Assembly: GCF_014356525.2 (NCBI RefSeq)
Contig: NC_052506.1
Span: 29,235,192 to 29,299,191 of the forward strand
Length of the DNA: 64,000 nt
Reading direction: 5' to 3'
Origin: Nilaparvata lugens
Lineage: Eukaryota; Arthropoda; Insecta; Hemiptera; Delphacidae
In this document: positions 1 to 12,992 of the stretch, piece by piece
How the letters are laid out: the number at the start of each line of letters is the position of its first letter
How positions within the stretch are numbered: the stretch's first letter is position 1
Position numbers and translations under genes: made by a program
The notes under the pieces: model-generated
Seen by the model: the letters and a program-made list of their open reading frames with translations, nothing else
Told to the model about the DNA's origin: nothing
The model's database searches: none

Positions 1-229
1 GAACAAAAAAGTTCCTCATGACTTTGCTGTGCAATGAGCGGTTAAAAAGTACAAAATTTTGGGGGGGCCCCAGCTCCCTCAGGGGGGCAAATTTCTGAAA
101 ATCCTTTCTTAGTGGATGTTTTCAGGCTACCATAAACAATCGTGCAAAATTTCAAGTTTTTAGGCTCAGTAGTTTCGGCTGTGGTGTGATTTCAGTCTGT
201 CGGGGCTTAGCCTTTTATAAGTATAGAGA
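1..229 (-). repeat. Helitron-like 5' terminal fragment, cut by the window edge
   Basis: The segment is nearly identical to 19,265-19,493 in the same orientation. Its right end, read on the minus strand, begins TCTCTATACTTATAAAAGG, which resembles the TC-plus-AT-rich start of many arthropod Helitrons. The C-rich and G-rich block near 60-90 is shared with both arms of the large inverted repeat at 14-19 kb. The left end is outside the window, so the full element cannot be judged. The repeat status is seen directly; the Helitron assignment is inference from the terminus. Confidence 0.55.
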
Positions 230-339
230 GAGAAGATATACAGAAGTCTGATCGTAGCTTCAAATATGTTGCCACCAATCGTCATTAGGTTATTCCCCTG
301 AATTATTCTCGTTTAAGAATGGGGCTTACAGTTCATTGA

Positions 340-381
340 GCAAGGAAAGTTGTGTGAGTGTACCTCACCAGATTTTTCAAA
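340..381 (+). repeat. Short fragment of the 25.6-26.2 kb repeat family
   Basis: The stretch starting CAAGGAAAGTTGTGTGAGTG and running into CACCAGATTTTT matches 26,184-26,221 with few differences. It also matches, inverted, the edge of the copy at 51,255. It looks like a terminal fragment of that family. Confidence 0.4.
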
Positions 382-2979
382 TTGAATAGTGTTTATTCAA
401 CGATATAATTGTTTGGGGCCCCTCACATCTTCCTCAGTCAAGGTATTCGAAATTTATTGTCTGTTATTAATATTATTATTCTTGTAATAATTATTTGGTT
501 TTATTATTTTTTTAAACACGGTTTTTCTTTAATTATATTTTGAGGTTTCTACTAATTTCTTTATATTCTTTTCTCAACCAGACCAGGAGAACGTAGCTGC
601 GATTAAGGTTATAAATATATTGCATATATTTAAGAAAACGAGTTTGAATTGTTTCGGAATAGGATACGGGTTTGTTTTGGAATTGTTCTAATGAAACTAT
701 GTAGATAAAATACATGGTTTGGTTGAAACCGTTTTGGATAGACCGTGTGTTCGTCCGAAACAACTCAAAACCACACGTTTCAATGTTTTGTTTGTTTTTT
801 GAAGTGTGAATTTAATGTTATTTTGATGAATTATAGTAGCTTCACCTAGATTTTGATTTGGACTGTAGTATAAATTTGAAAAGGGACAGTTTTGGGCATA
901 TTAAGCCTGTTGTGCCTCCTCATATAACTGTAAAAATAATTGTACGACTGAGAAAATGAATAAAAGAATATAAACTATAAATTCAATCTTTCGTTACAAA
1001 TTTTCTATGCTTTTACACTCCAGAGCAAAGCTCGGTCCCCAGATATTAGGGGAACGTTTGATACAGAAAATATTCTCATTTCGTTACATTATTGTTAATC
1101 GCAAATTTTATCGTGGAATACGCTCATCAATATAATAATTATTAAATGGAGAAGAGTCAACTTCTTTTAGCATGGAAAAGCTAAGGAATATTTTTATGTT
1201 CATTCTACCATATTGATATATGAACAGTAGAGGTGAAGACGGATGATATTCATAGCATGATCTTATTTGTGGGAATCGGGTTTCAATCACTAATAGATTT
1301 ATGAATTCCATTCACCTTTCAGCTTTCAACAACAACAACTACACTTGCCTCGCCACTTCCGATCGGCGGAGAATAGAAATGCCGGCTTATTTGAATGATT
1401 CAACGGCAGTACCAGCTAGCACTGGAGAGAAGTCTCAGATATGAAACGAAATAGCGAAGAGGATTCATTATTCAAAGCATCATGCAAAATTCCTTGCGAA
1501 ATGCCACGCTTGGCAGATCAAAGAAGCGCTCGTTCAATGCTGCCGCCTGCTCTGCTTGTGCGCTATATCCATTGTTCCGCCATTTTATCCCAGAAATTTC
1601 AAAAGTTCATAAGAAATTATTGCGCTTAATCTCAAGCTGTTCAATAGAGCAACGAGAGAGTATTTTACTTGCAATGAAGAACAACTATTTCAATCTTCTT
1701 CAATATTTTAAGGATACGGTTTGCCTTGACTGCAGTGTATCGTGAGCTGAGAGTGAATGATTTAAATCAATACTACTTTGACAAATGATGAACAGTATTC
1801 AATCAGAAGGAGAAGATTCCAAACTTGATTCATATCAAACTTAAAATATGCATTTAATTGAAAATTATTGGAATGAATAAACAGCGCATTCAATTACTAA
1901 TCTGGGAAAATAATATTTCAATCATCAAACGTAATTTTTCATTCACTAAACTTTGTCCAGTCTACAACAATACACTAAAATTGGTTTCTATTTTCCATAA
2001 CAGAACCACAGCACCATTGCATGCCTATTCTATGACCAGAATCGATAATTATAATTATTTCTAGGGTATTAAGACGAAATTTTCATCCACAATCTGAATT
2101 TTCCCATTCTGATTGGAGTAATTTTGATAGTTTTTGCACCAAAACTATCGCGTCGCTTTCTGTATAGAAGGATTCGCCTATACTCCTATCAATTTTCCAG
2201 ATTTTGGATTGTGGACGTGACCTACTTGATTCTACGACTCTGAAACAGTATAGAAGTGAAGTACCTTAGTTGATTCCACTCTGCCAAAAGTTGAAAATAA
2301 GTTAACCATGAAAACTTCAAACTACTAGCTCATCCATAATGATATGTGAATAATAACATTGAAGATGAATAATGAATCATTTCGGACTATGAATTTTCCT
2401 GACAGGCTAAAAATACCTGACCTGTGAGTTGGGTCATAGAATGAATCCGCGTTGATGTATCCTGGCTTTGCTTGTTCAATATGTAGAGTGCATGTTTCAT
2501 TACTGAAGTGACTGATACTGACTGGTGCAGTGTTCCAGTGGAAACCAATCCACTCATAAATAATAATAATAGTCTTTCATGCTAATTTGTGATACTGAAT
2601 AAGTCATCACGTATAATTCAGGTCCGCTCAAAATAATTGATAAACATGTGCATGTGCAATGAATTAAGCACGGAGAAGGATAATCGTGGAAGAGCATGAA
2701 AGTTCATGTGTATTGAACATGTCTATATGATAATTCATTTATAACTATTGATATTCTATTCGACAGAAATATTAAATTCTCGTAGGCTACATCATATATC
2801 ATATTGTATCATAATATATCGCAGTCAGATAAGATACATGCATCTGAACATTAATATTTCATTGAGTGCCTCCTATGAATAAATTAAAAAAATAATGCAA
2901 GTTTCAATATCCAATTGAGGCGATTATTCTCAGGGTGGGGCAGCTTACCTGTCATAATTATGAAATATATCTAGAGCGA
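382..2979. other. AT-rich DNA, nothing recognised
   Basis: Short open frames only, the longest under 90 codons, none with a recognisable motif. No repeat shared with the rest of the window was noticed. The block could be intergenic or intronic. Confidence 0.5.
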
Positions 2980-3760
2980 CTGGCAAAGGATCAATCAGGA
3001 GTCAGGCCATAGTTGAAAAAACCAAAAATACAATGAATGAAATGAATGTCTGGTTCCAAGCAAACGGCCTCAAGTTGAATGCACGGAAGACAAAATTATT
3101 AAATTTTCAAATCAAAAGAAATCTTACTTAATCAATGGTTTGAAGGCCTCATGAATAAGCTCATGAAAGCTTACTTTTTAGGAATGAAAGTGATGAGCAA
3201 TCTTGGATGGACAGATCAAGTTGACTACATTCATAATGAAATATCCACAAATATCCACTGTGACTTACCCACTAAATGATTTGAGGAAGGTTGTTAGCTC
3301 CCAAACTTTGTTGAAAGTTTTCCATGGCTATTCAATGTCGGTTATACAATATAGTATATTGTTTTGGTGCAGTGGAAAAATTAATTTAACTTCAGTTTTT
3401 AGAAAGCAGAAGAAAGGCTGTGGAAATTATTGATGGTTTAAAATCGTCGGACTCATGTAGTTGTTCTTTCAAGAAGCACAACATTCTCACTGTACCAGCT
3501 CTTGATTTTGTGGAACTGGCCGTTTTTAGAAAGAAACATTTGGTAAAACTACAGGATAATCAGTTGCAGTAGCTACAATACAAGACATCGAGGAGCATTG
3601 CAATATCCACATCACAGAACCAGGGCTCTGGAGAGGGGACCGCTCTACAGTGGATTGAGAGTCTACAATACATTGCCGGCTGAGCTCAGAATCATCGATG
3701 ACGTGAGACGGTTCAGGTAGAGGTTGAAGGAGATATTAGTTCAAGCTGAATCCTAATACC
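2980..3760 (+). pseudogene. Decayed LINE reverse transcriptase, 3' portion
   Basis: Reading with frame changes gives pieces typical of the C-terminal half of a Jockey/CR1-type reverse transcriptase. Around 3,030-3,115 there is a segment with VWFQANGLKLNARKTK, the post-catalytic 'ANGLKLNxxKTK' region. At 3,270-3,400 there is a thumb-like segment ending in an 'ILFWCSG' match to the usual 'YGILLWG'. At 3,560-3,715 the C-terminal tail runs NYNTRHRGALQYPH and then LYSGLRVYNTLPAEL. Stops and frameshifts break it at several points, and the catalytic FADD region is not recognisable upstream. This is an old, dead insertion. It is a different family from the intact LINE at 46.9 kb. Confidence 0.75.
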
Positions 3761-3774
3761 ATGGAGGAGTGTTT

Positions 3775-4051
3775 CCAGTTGTATGGATGAATAATTGGAA
3801 TTTTCAATCATGGACTTCATTTGTTTAGTTTTCTCATTTAGAGACTTTGTTTTCATATAATATATATATTGAATGAAAAAAGACTAAGAAATTGTCAAAA
3901 AACCACTGATTTATTGATAATTAGAAAGAACGGTTTCGGTAGTCTTTTTTCATTCAATATATATATTATATGAAAACAAAGTCTCTAAATGAGAAAACTA
4001 AACAAATGAGGTCCATGATTGAAAATTCCAATTATTCATCCATACAACTGG
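3775..4051. repeat. Inverted repeat, arms about 110 bp
   Basis: 3,775-3,884 is repeated as its reverse complement at 3,941-4,051 with almost no mismatches. The 56-bp spacer carries the start of the fold-back element described at 3,871-4,236. The left arm is mostly DNA outside that element, so the element contains an inverted copy of its own flanking sequence. Confidence 0.8.
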
Positions 4052-4236
4052 ATGAATAATTATTACACCATTGTCAATCTCTGATAAATCCAGTTTATCA
4101 GAGATTGACAATGGTGTAATAACCGAAACCGGTCTTTCTAATTATCAATAAATCAGTGGTTTTTTGACAATTTCTTAGTCTTTTTTCATTCAATATGAAT
4201 AATTACCACAATATCAACTTCTCAACTACACAAAAA
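3871..4236 (+). mobile_element. Fold-back element, possible Penelope-like remnant, copy 1
   Basis: The element starts GAATGAAAAAAGACTAAG and ends with a segment running to CAACTACACAAAA. The same outer arms and 3' segment occur in the copy at 12,993-13,287. The outer arms (AAAGACT..AAATTGTCAAAAAACC) are inverted relative to each other. A perfect hairpin fills the centre. It is flanked by similar 15-bp AT-rich sequences (ATATAATATATATAT and ATATAATATTTATAT), a possible target duplication. The strand between hairpin and right arm reads GGTGTAATAACCGAAACCGG, a stem followed by GAAAC that resembles the hammerhead-type motif of Penelope-like termini. That resemblance is weak. Confidence 0.5.
4061..4121. 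repeat. Perfect hairpin, 28-bp arms, 5-nt loop
   Basis: TATTACACCATTGTCAATCT at 4,061 and its continuation to 4,088 pair perfectly with 4,094-4,121 around the loop TCCAG. The outer part of the same stem is present in the 13 kb copy, where the loop is replaced by a longer nested palindrome. Confidence 0.9.
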
Positions 4237-4239
4237 TAT

Positions 4240-7200
4240 AATATTTATATGAAACATTCATGACATGTCACACACTACTGAGCAATGCTCCATTATGATT
4301 CAATATTCCATCAATAGTCTATTGTGATTCAATACATTCTATTCTATTTCATCCTATTAACTTTTAAAACGGAAACAACCAATAGTTTGTCCTCTTTCTA
4401 AGACAAGGATCTTGTGATTGGGATTCATTCAAGATGTTATTTCTCACGTTGAGCTCGTGTTGAACTAGCATCTAGACTGTTACAATCATTGAAGTGGAAA
4501 AAAAGCTATACAGTATTCGTAATTCTTCGAGAAGAACCAGTGATTCATGAACTGTATCCATACAAGTGATCCACAGACTATCTACAGACTTATCTGTATC
4601 CAAATTTCTCTAGATTGATCATTTATTATCTGTACCGTATTTGAAAACGAAATGGCAGTCACTCTCTATTTGTTGAAAGATATGGGAAGGTGCATGCCGA
4701 TATCGTTCTGTTGCAAGTTATCAATACTACTTGTTGCAAGGTGACTATGCTCTGCTGAGTTCGTGAAATAACAGGAGAAGCTTCCGAAGATGTGGAGAAT
4801 AGACATCTTGCCTGGGGAGGATGATCCTTGTTCATTTCTCGTGTGAGCTGGTGTGAGCTGGAATATCCCTGGGGATGATGAAGGGGTGCTGCCTGCTGCC
4901 TCTCTCAGATCACAGCGAACGATCATTCGCATCTGTTGGAATTTATTGGTCAGCTGTCGAGACCCGCTTCTCGCTCCGCCCCCTCCCCCCTCAATCGCCA
5001 TCTGATAAGGAATTATTCGCCTATACTCGCTCGATTCCCCCGAGGTATTTCGTCGATTGCATGTTCTACAGTCAACTTCCTGACCTCTTCTGTCTCGGGA
5101 GTCCAACTCTTCGAACTTGGTACGTGCCTAACCACTTTGGTAAATCAACCCTCAACACTTGGAGAGCACGTTCATGGCTTGTTATTTATTTCGATTATAT
5201 TCTTATCATCGAATACTCTCGAACCTTTTCGACCACATGAATAAAAAAACCAAAACTCTTCAAAGGAGCGTTATATTAATAATTGATATTGGCTCTATCA
5301 ATCCTTGAAATGTGGAGCTAATAGTTATTGAATTTTTCATGGCTTAACATTAGCCTGTTGTATTATTAGAATGACTTCAATTGTATCATAACATCGCCAC
5401 TATTCCACATTTTCAAGCGAAAGATAGAATATCGTAAAGCTGGAATGAGTCAGTTTGATAATTCAGGAGTCTATAGGATTGTCAGTCGATAATCACTGAA
5501 TATTTCGTTCATATTTCTGGAAAAACCAATCAGAACTATGCGTATATGTTTTCAATAATATTCAAGGCCTGATGAATTATTTTGATAGAGCTACTTGAAT
5601 GTTAAATTATTATAGAAAATTACTAGTACCATTTATAAAACAAACACATCTTATTCATAGATCTACTCTTTTATAACTCAGTATAGATAGTGATACTTAT
5701 AAATAGAAACTAGCCTCATAATTTATAAATAGTTTGTACCAAAAAGAGCACTGATAGTAGCAGATTGATTGATTGATTGATTTATTGAGGAGTACAGGTG
5801 AGGGTGGATGATGGAGTGTGAAGAGGCTTGTGTTGTTACAGAGTGTGAGACCAAACGAGGTCGCTTCGTGCTCGCAGAGCGAACCCAATATTGTCATCGC
5901 TTGTCTCCGGGGCCTGTGACTGACGTAGGTGCTGCTCTGCTCTGCAGGTTTGACAGAAAGTGGATCGGGGCAAGTGTGATAGGGAGGGATGACGGGGGAG
6001 GGAAAGGAGTGCTGCATGAGCCGCAGGGTGAGGGCGAGAAATGTTTTCTGACAAGATAAAAGAAGCTCCCTTCCACAGGTCGCATCTCCACAACGCTCAG
6101 GAAAACAACAGAATGACAATGAAAACAGCACTTTTCCAAGGAAATTACATTGATGCCTTTCACACGATACAAGACGGCTCTATCAGTTTACATTTGGATA
6201 ATCAATAACAGTTTTTCTCAGGCGTTGTTCTTGGGCGCAATATTTCCTTATTGTTGTTCGATGGATACGGCTTGTAGGGAGAATGATGTAGCAATAGGTC
6301 CTTCGGCAGATGGGAGAAGGTGGTACGGGAACGAAAAGGATCACAGAGGAGCGTTTTATTAACCTTATTGCTTTCTCTTCGACTGCGTGGGTTTGAACGA
6401 GAGATACTCTGTCTTGCATAAAATGGAATTTTCGTAGAAAAAGTCAATTCCACACAAACGCCCAATCCGCACATCGAACAGGGGAAAGCAATATTCCTCC
6501 TCATTCTGACTTGGCTTCGCACTGTTCCACAGAGCATTTCAAACCTTTGACTCAACTATTTCCCCCGTACTCACCCCAATCCTAATCCTTTGTCTTACGC
6601 GTTCAAAACTCACACAACCACACCCTTACACACTCAAATAACAACCTCATACCGCCTTGAGGCTTTCGCGAACGGAACAGCCTGATTTGTTGTTGCTGGA
6701 AGCTGTCTTGGGCTTGAGCCTACCGCATCCAGAAAGGAAGCAACAATGATACGTGCTCTTGGCAGAGAGGAAATGGTTGGCCTCACAAGATAGGAAAGTT
6801 TCACAAATTAACTGTCGGCTAGAATATCATACTCGATTTCCTCGCCTACCAAGAAAAGTTTGCAATATACGAGCGTTTAGTTCCATTTGAGTATGTTATT
6901 CTTATTAATATGCTCGCATTACAAAAAAAAACAACTATATAATAGCTGTAGAAGTACCATAATTTTAAAAAAAGTTCTCTATAATACAATTCATTATACT
7001 CCCTTCCAAGAAGCCTACTAGAATAAAATGGTAGTGACAAAGTGAACTTACTCACATCTTCCTTTTGGTTATTCCTCTTCTCAACGGTACCTCAAAATAT
7101 TCTATGTTGAAGTTCACCTTAAGTATAATGGACAATATGTCAATTAAAAAAAAAGTTTTCCATTGATCAGAGAATAGTGTCCAATGCATTTGAAGGTAGC

Positions 7201-10200
7201 GCAGTTCTACTTCCACTGCATTAAATATAAATTTATGGTTGCACTACAATAATTTCTCCTCATTAATAACGGTTGAGAAACATTTTTAGATTATACAATA
7301 CAATAGATTGTACAATACAAGAGAGACAATCCATGAAGGTGGAATATGATCAATGCATTCAATCATAAAAAGTAGAAGATTTGATAAAAAACAAGTTGGG
7401 ATTATTAATTCGGTAGAATTTAGTAGCATGAAGTCCAGAAATTTCCTGAAAGATAGCCCCTGTAGCCCCCCTATAACTGTCCCTCCGATTTCACTCTTCA
7501 AACTCAACCAGGTGATTTAATTTATTTTCATGAGAACATGGAGTTTCCATGAACTTTCATCGTCAAGAATAGGTTTTTTCGACAGATTTATTCACTCAAT
7601 ATTATAAAAATTGGATCAGCGATGATCTAGAATTAGATCACTTTTCAATCAGAAGGAAATCTCGAAGAACAAATTTGATCCTGTTTATTATGCTGTTTAT
7701 CTTGCTCTGAATTCCTCTAAACAGAATCATGTTTGCGAGCTTGTGAGCTCCATGTTATTTCAGTCGTAAAATGCTTTTAGGGAGAATCTTCTGCTCAATT
7801 CAGTCAAGTGAGACTGGCGGCTTTGCCAGTTTATCGATCACCAAAATTAGCGGAATGAGCTTCAGCGTAGCCAAGCTGGTACAAGACGAGGCCGCTTCTA
7901 AAGCGGCTTCACATTCAAGCTTCGAGCGGTGAAAGAGAGCTATTTCAAAGTTTTTAAAGTAAGTTCTAGCCAACAGCACTGAATTAAATAATCTGCTTTT
8001 ATGGGACTTCTCCACTTTTGTCTTCTATCTTCACTCTATTCGTTTCAAACTTGATCACTTGCTACCAATATCTACTCACATAACTCTCTATCGTTTTAGT
8101 TGTGTTATCACCATCAATCTATAGTTTTCGACGATCCCTTCAATGATGTCATCAAAAATCACAATAATTGAAAACGATCATATATTGTAATTATTCGATT
8201 GCCAGTAACTTGATAATGATATGACCTTATATGATTATGAATCGATCAAGAGTAAGTTATCTTTGAATAATTCTAAAATACACCATGAAACCTTACATTT
8301 TGTTTATCCTAGTCTTAGCTGGTATGCTGAATGCATCGGAATGAGCTCAAATGGTCGTAATTGAACAGAAGTTTCCGTTGAAAAAGTTTAAAATTCACAT
8401 TACTGACAATGAGAGCGTTTTCGGATTTAATTTCCGATGTTGGAAACTAAATTTTTCACAGGTCATTGTTCCATATCAATTTTAGATCCTGTTTATATAA
8501 ATCATGAAGTCGCGCAGGCTTCATAATTTATTTTCAGCTGTGAATGTAATCTGGTTGAATTTATATAACCACCATCCAATGGAACTCCTATCATGAGATT
8601 CATTTTCTGCTAGTATGATATTGAGAAGGTCTCCAAAGATATAGTAGATAGATAAATGGATAAATCAATTCTTCTCAATATATTTGGAATATTCGTAGTA
8701 GTATAGGAAGAGAACATCTTGTGTTTTGTTTGAGAGCTGCTATCGAGATAAAGTTCCACTTCCTCTACTCTACGTTATATTTTTAAGCCCACGAAGAGTT
8801 TTCATGAAGTTTTCGAGAAAATTCTGGAAATCGAATTTAAATGGAATATTGACTCAAATGGAAACTGATCCTGCTTCGCGTGATATCTCATCGTTCTGCT
8901 GACATCCACAGTGTTTGCCTGCTCTGGAATTTGAACAGAAACTTGAACCAGAAATGGGAGAGGACCATGTGTCAACCAATAGTGATATGAATCTCTAAAA
9001 ATCAGGAAATGTCTCGAGGGATCCTTCCTTTCTGATGGGACTCTCTAGGTAGAAGTGAAGGAAGGTATTATTCTAGTTGAGGAGGACTTTTGAAATAATG
9101 TCCTTCAAGTGGAATAATGGAAAACGTTACATTAACGATTGGTCGGTCACCTCAAGGCTCAAGTACTTCTCTACTCTTCTCTTAAGAAGCTCTAAGCTCA
9201 CCCTGAGTGGTTATGGATGATGGAAAGGGCATGTTGGGATTTTGGGACAGGATAGTGAAGGTAGCAGGATGAAGTGAGCATTGAAGTGCGTGGTGACGAG
9301 CAGTCACTGGAAGGGATGGCTCAAAATGTGCCTTTCTTGTTGAGGCTTCAACATCAAGGCTGACCTGAAGACCCAATTTGATTGCGTTTGATAGCTCTCG
9401 TGGTGAGGTTGAGGGCTTGGCGTTTTGTCACTTACAAGAGACTACAGTGAGAGAACACTCAGTGAGTAAGAATTTCTGTCAGAAAGTACTCACACCATTG
9501 AAGTACTGGGCTTGATGGATACAATTCCTGCATGGAACAAATCAATATCTTCTCAATTCAGTCAGGCTGTTGAAATTCATTTGATAAATGATGATAATGC
9601 ATTGACATTGATTGTCAAGGGTGATTCAATTAAAAATAATGCTTTCTTCTTTTCAAAATCAACATTGATGAAGCTTCCGTTCTGTTATATATCAATGAAA
9701 ATTATACCAATTTTTATTGGAATTGCTGATCAAGGCTACATGCATTGAATAATATTATTGAGTTTGACCAATAGTCATTAAAATCAAAGGAGAGTTTGGA
9801 AAATCACTCCCAATATCAAATCATACCTCACTATAATATTACTAGCATCACTGTTGGGAGTATGAAATAATAAATTTCCAGAACAGAAGAATCTTTTCCT
9901 TCTCACCAATGATAATTTTGAAAAAGAGAATTCATATTTTCATTGGGGATCCTCAAAGGATCAGTTGCACCTTGTACTGAGAACATAATATGACATTGAA
10001 TGCGTTTATGGCATTACAGAAAGTGGGTATGTGACGAAGAGAAATATTTTTCAAACAGCTCTTGTCATCAAAGCACAACGAGATAGATCATGGAATAAGA
10101 AGGCTTATCAGCCAACAAGACTGGGAATAGTGTGGGAAATCCTGAGATGGCTCTATATACTTACAAGAGTATTATAAGGAAGAATGGAAGGCTGTGGCGA

Positions 10201-11222
10201 CGTGGAAGGATGAGGCCGCAGAATCTTATATGAAATATGCTATTTTATCCTGCTAGAAAGAATAAGCTCTGCCAAGCCTTGTTGCTTCAAATCTGTTAGG
10301 ATGACATTTGTGCCAGCTCCACCTCCACCTTGGTTCAGCCGGGCTGTGGCGGCAGCCAGGCATCTTCTAATTTGCATCTGGAAATTGAGTGTCAGCATAC
10401 ATCCTTGCTTCTCTACCGCCTTCTTTATTGTGAAACGCTCCGAAATGGAGGAAAGGGACTCGTTAGAGACTGTGTGTGTTCAATACCATGTGTGAGTGTA
10501 GCAGGTAAAATTTATCTTTTGTAATATTATGCTGAGCACTAATGAATCTGTTCTTTTGAATTCCGGACAAATAGTCCTTGTGTGCCAAAATTTATTTATT
10601 TTTTCGATATTATAACTTTTCCAAGATAAAATTTTATTAGAGTGCTGGATTAACGTTGTGATTTTCTCACGGTATCGGAGTAGTTTCATGATGTCATTCC
10701 GTACATTACGTAATTAAATTCTGATATCTCCTCTATTGTTTTCCAACGTTTTCCTAGAGTACTTAGAATTGTTGTAAACGCAAAATCATCATAAAAAATC
10801 AGTTGAACGTCCATTCTATAGCTGAGTCTTCTACTTTGACTGAGGGAATTTTCCTGTATTCTGTCTTTGTTAGTTGTTTTCCTTTCTCGTTCTATTGAGG
10901 GAAATTATTGTCGTCCCCACCACGTCCTTTGTAATTTGGTATTTTTTAATGCATAATATTACCAGCCCTGATACCTATTTTTGATCCTGATTCGGTCGAC
11001 TTGGAGACCTGAACAGGAGACCGCTTTTATATTCTGTAGAGTACAGACATGTTTTCTGAGCTTAATTATTTATTGGCCTGATTGAATAATGTCTCTTCCA
11101 GACAGTTTTTTATTCTCTCCTGGAGACTAAAATTATATTATTGGAAATCATTTATCCCATCAGCTTTGAAATCGCTAATCTGTTTATTAAATTATTAATG
11201 GCATAGTTGATTTCCATTCAGA
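4240..11222. other. Long AT-rich stretch, no gene or repeat recognised
   Basis: Overlapping short open frames on both strands near 4,670-5,240, 5,700-6,130 and 6,180-6,560 come from GC-richer patches and show no domain. Small features noted are a (GATT)n run at about 5,765-5,785, a tandem TGTGAGCTGG duplication near 4,842-4,861, and a short GCCGC/GCGGC hairpin near 7,892-7,910. Nothing else was recognised. Confidence 0.5.
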
Positions 11223-11297
11223 GCGGTTGACTGCTGCACTTTATTATTATTGTAGGCTATGGATTAGTGACAGTCGAAAACCCATTTAAAGGTTTTT

Positions 11298-11318
11298 TGT
11301 GTGTGTGTGTGTGTGTAT
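11298..11318. repeat. GT microsatellite
   Basis: About ten uninterrupted GT units lie inside the putative TIR element. Confidence 0.85.
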
Positions 11319-11594
11319 TCTTGAATACTCATTCGAGGATCGTGCTGTAAATATGCCTTGCTGTCGAACGAGGGCTTACGAATTCGCCGACCGAGATGGT
11401 CGGTGATATCGGACATCTGACCTTGCCGTGCGGGGCTGAAAGACGATCTTCGATCTGACGCCACTAGCCCGATGCCTGGAGGCCATAACCCTTCATCCTC
11501 ATCCATCACCCTTTGGACACCGGACTCGAGGACGACAGAACTTAGATAAGTATTTGATACCCCCACTACAATATCAGATGTGCCCCGTAAATTT

Positions 11595-11757
11595 GGTCTC
11601 TTAAAGACATATTGTATTTGGTCTCTAAAAGACATGTGTATTCGGTCTCTCAAAGACATATTGTATTTGGTCTCTTAAAGACATGTGTATTCGGTCTCTC
11701 AAAGACATATTGTATATGGTCTCTTAAAGACATGTGTATTCGGTCTCTTAAAGACAG
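11595..11757. repeat. Tandem array, seven monomers of 24-25 bp in a 49-bp dimer pattern
   Basis: Monomers begin GGTCTC at 11,595, 11,620, 11,644, 11,669, 11,693, 11,718 and 11,742, so spacing alternates 25 and 24 bp. Odd and even monomers differ consistently (ACATATTGTATTT against ACATGTGTATTC after the shared core), so the true period is a 49-bp dimer repeated about 3.5 times. Each core (GTCTCTTAAAGAC) is an imperfect palindrome. Confidence 0.9.
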
Positions 11758-11849
11758 ATTGATTATTAGATTATCCATGTAAAGATGTATTTTGTAATAT
11801 TCTCTATATTATTCTCATTATTATAAGAGCAGTCAGTCAACCGCATATC

Positions 11850-12913
11850 TATGTTTTTAATTCCAAGACCCTCAAACCACTAGAATTAGGATCACATTAT
11901 TGATCAGATGAAAATCCGCAGATCTCAGGGTCTAGCACAATTTCAACAACTAAGCCTTCTCCGACAAAATCATTTGTCACCAGGAGATCGGTTTACTTGG
12001 AATTCACCAATAACTAACTTGGAAATAACCAAAATAACTAACCAGTGTTACCTAGAATTATTCAAACAACATATTCCATTATACTGAATAATATAATATA
12101 GTTTATTTACCTGTATGATGACGCCATTCAAGCAGACAATTATATTACGTTTTATGAGAGACAATCTAACTACATTTCGAGTATTGCAGCGAATAGATGG
12201 AATTGCAATAGAAGATTGTCCTGAAATTCTAGTGAGCTAACGTTTCAACTAATCAGGTATTATAGACATGATAGGAAATATCGATAGATTGATTAATGTA
12301 ATGAAGCAAAAGTGTACAATGTATGTTGTGATCTTGTGAGGTTTGTATTGTACAGTTAGTATAACAAGTTAGTATGTACAGGTAGGCCTACTGTAGGCAT
12401 ACGTAGGCTACTTATGTCCACAATAATTATTAATCTATCAACTATATTATAAAATAGTCTATTATTAAAAAATGTCGTCTTACCTTATGAAGAAGTTTCA
12501 AATTTATGAAAAAAACATTATCTTGAAGACATTCTTGAAGACTCAAACTTATTAAAGACAAAAATAAGCAGCAAGATTTACGACACGACATATAGCAGAA
12601 TAGGTAGGCTACAGCTAAATTTCAAATTGAGGTTATGTTATGTAGGATACGAGTGATTGCTTCCATACTATGGTAAACGTTGAAAACTTGATATTGGCAT
12701 GAATAGATATTATGTGGCTTACTAGATAATGCTCCCATGTTTCATCGACTGGATGTTACTAGGAAATCCGTTGATTCATATAACAAATTCTAGCATCATC
12801 TGTGGGTTACTATATTTTGCAGTAAGGTAGTAAAAAAGTGTGGGAATCCAGTGGTATAAGAATCTAATTTTTGGAATTTTTGTGGGTTACGAGGTTTTGC
12901 CAGAAGACCAGCG
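11850..12913. other. AT-rich DNA, nothing recognised
   Basis: No open frame of interest and no repeat shared with the rest of the window was seen. Confidence 0.45.
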
Positions 12914-12992
12914 TTATGATGAATAATTCTATAGTCTGATTTTTACAGTAATATTGGCGTATGAAGGAGGCTCTTTTTCCTTCTATATTATC

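Larger units (their letters stand above)
11223..11844. mobile_element. Possible small TIR element containing a tandem array
   Basis: 11,223-11,236 (GCGGTTGACTGCTG) and the reverse complement of 11,831-11,844 (GCGGTTGACTGACTG) form imperfect terminal inverted repeats, followed on each side by TTATTATTA-like sequence. Between them are a GT microsatellite, a GC-richer block with a 131-codon minus-strand frame (11,264-11,659) with no recognised domain, and the 49-bp dimeric tandem repeat. No clear target duplication is visible, so the borders are tentative. Confidence 0.35.

Noticed and set aside
4666..5240. Overlapping frames of 102-146 codons on both strands
   Set aside because: No domain, no splice context, and all frames are open together because of local composition.
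5697..6555. Frames of 78-144 codons in a GC-richer patch
   Set aside because: Open on both strands with no motif. Probably compositional.
7800..8015. 71-codon minus-strand frame with an Ala-rich segment
   Set aside because: Short, no homologous pattern, and the composition is explained by a local hairpin.
11250..11580. Solo LTR (a TGTAGTGGGGG start on the minus strand)
   Set aside because: No CA-ended partner border, no target duplication and no second copy in the window.
11264..11659. 131-codon minus-strand frame
   Set aside because: It runs through a GT tract and the tandem array, has no recognised domain, and lies in a probable TIR element.
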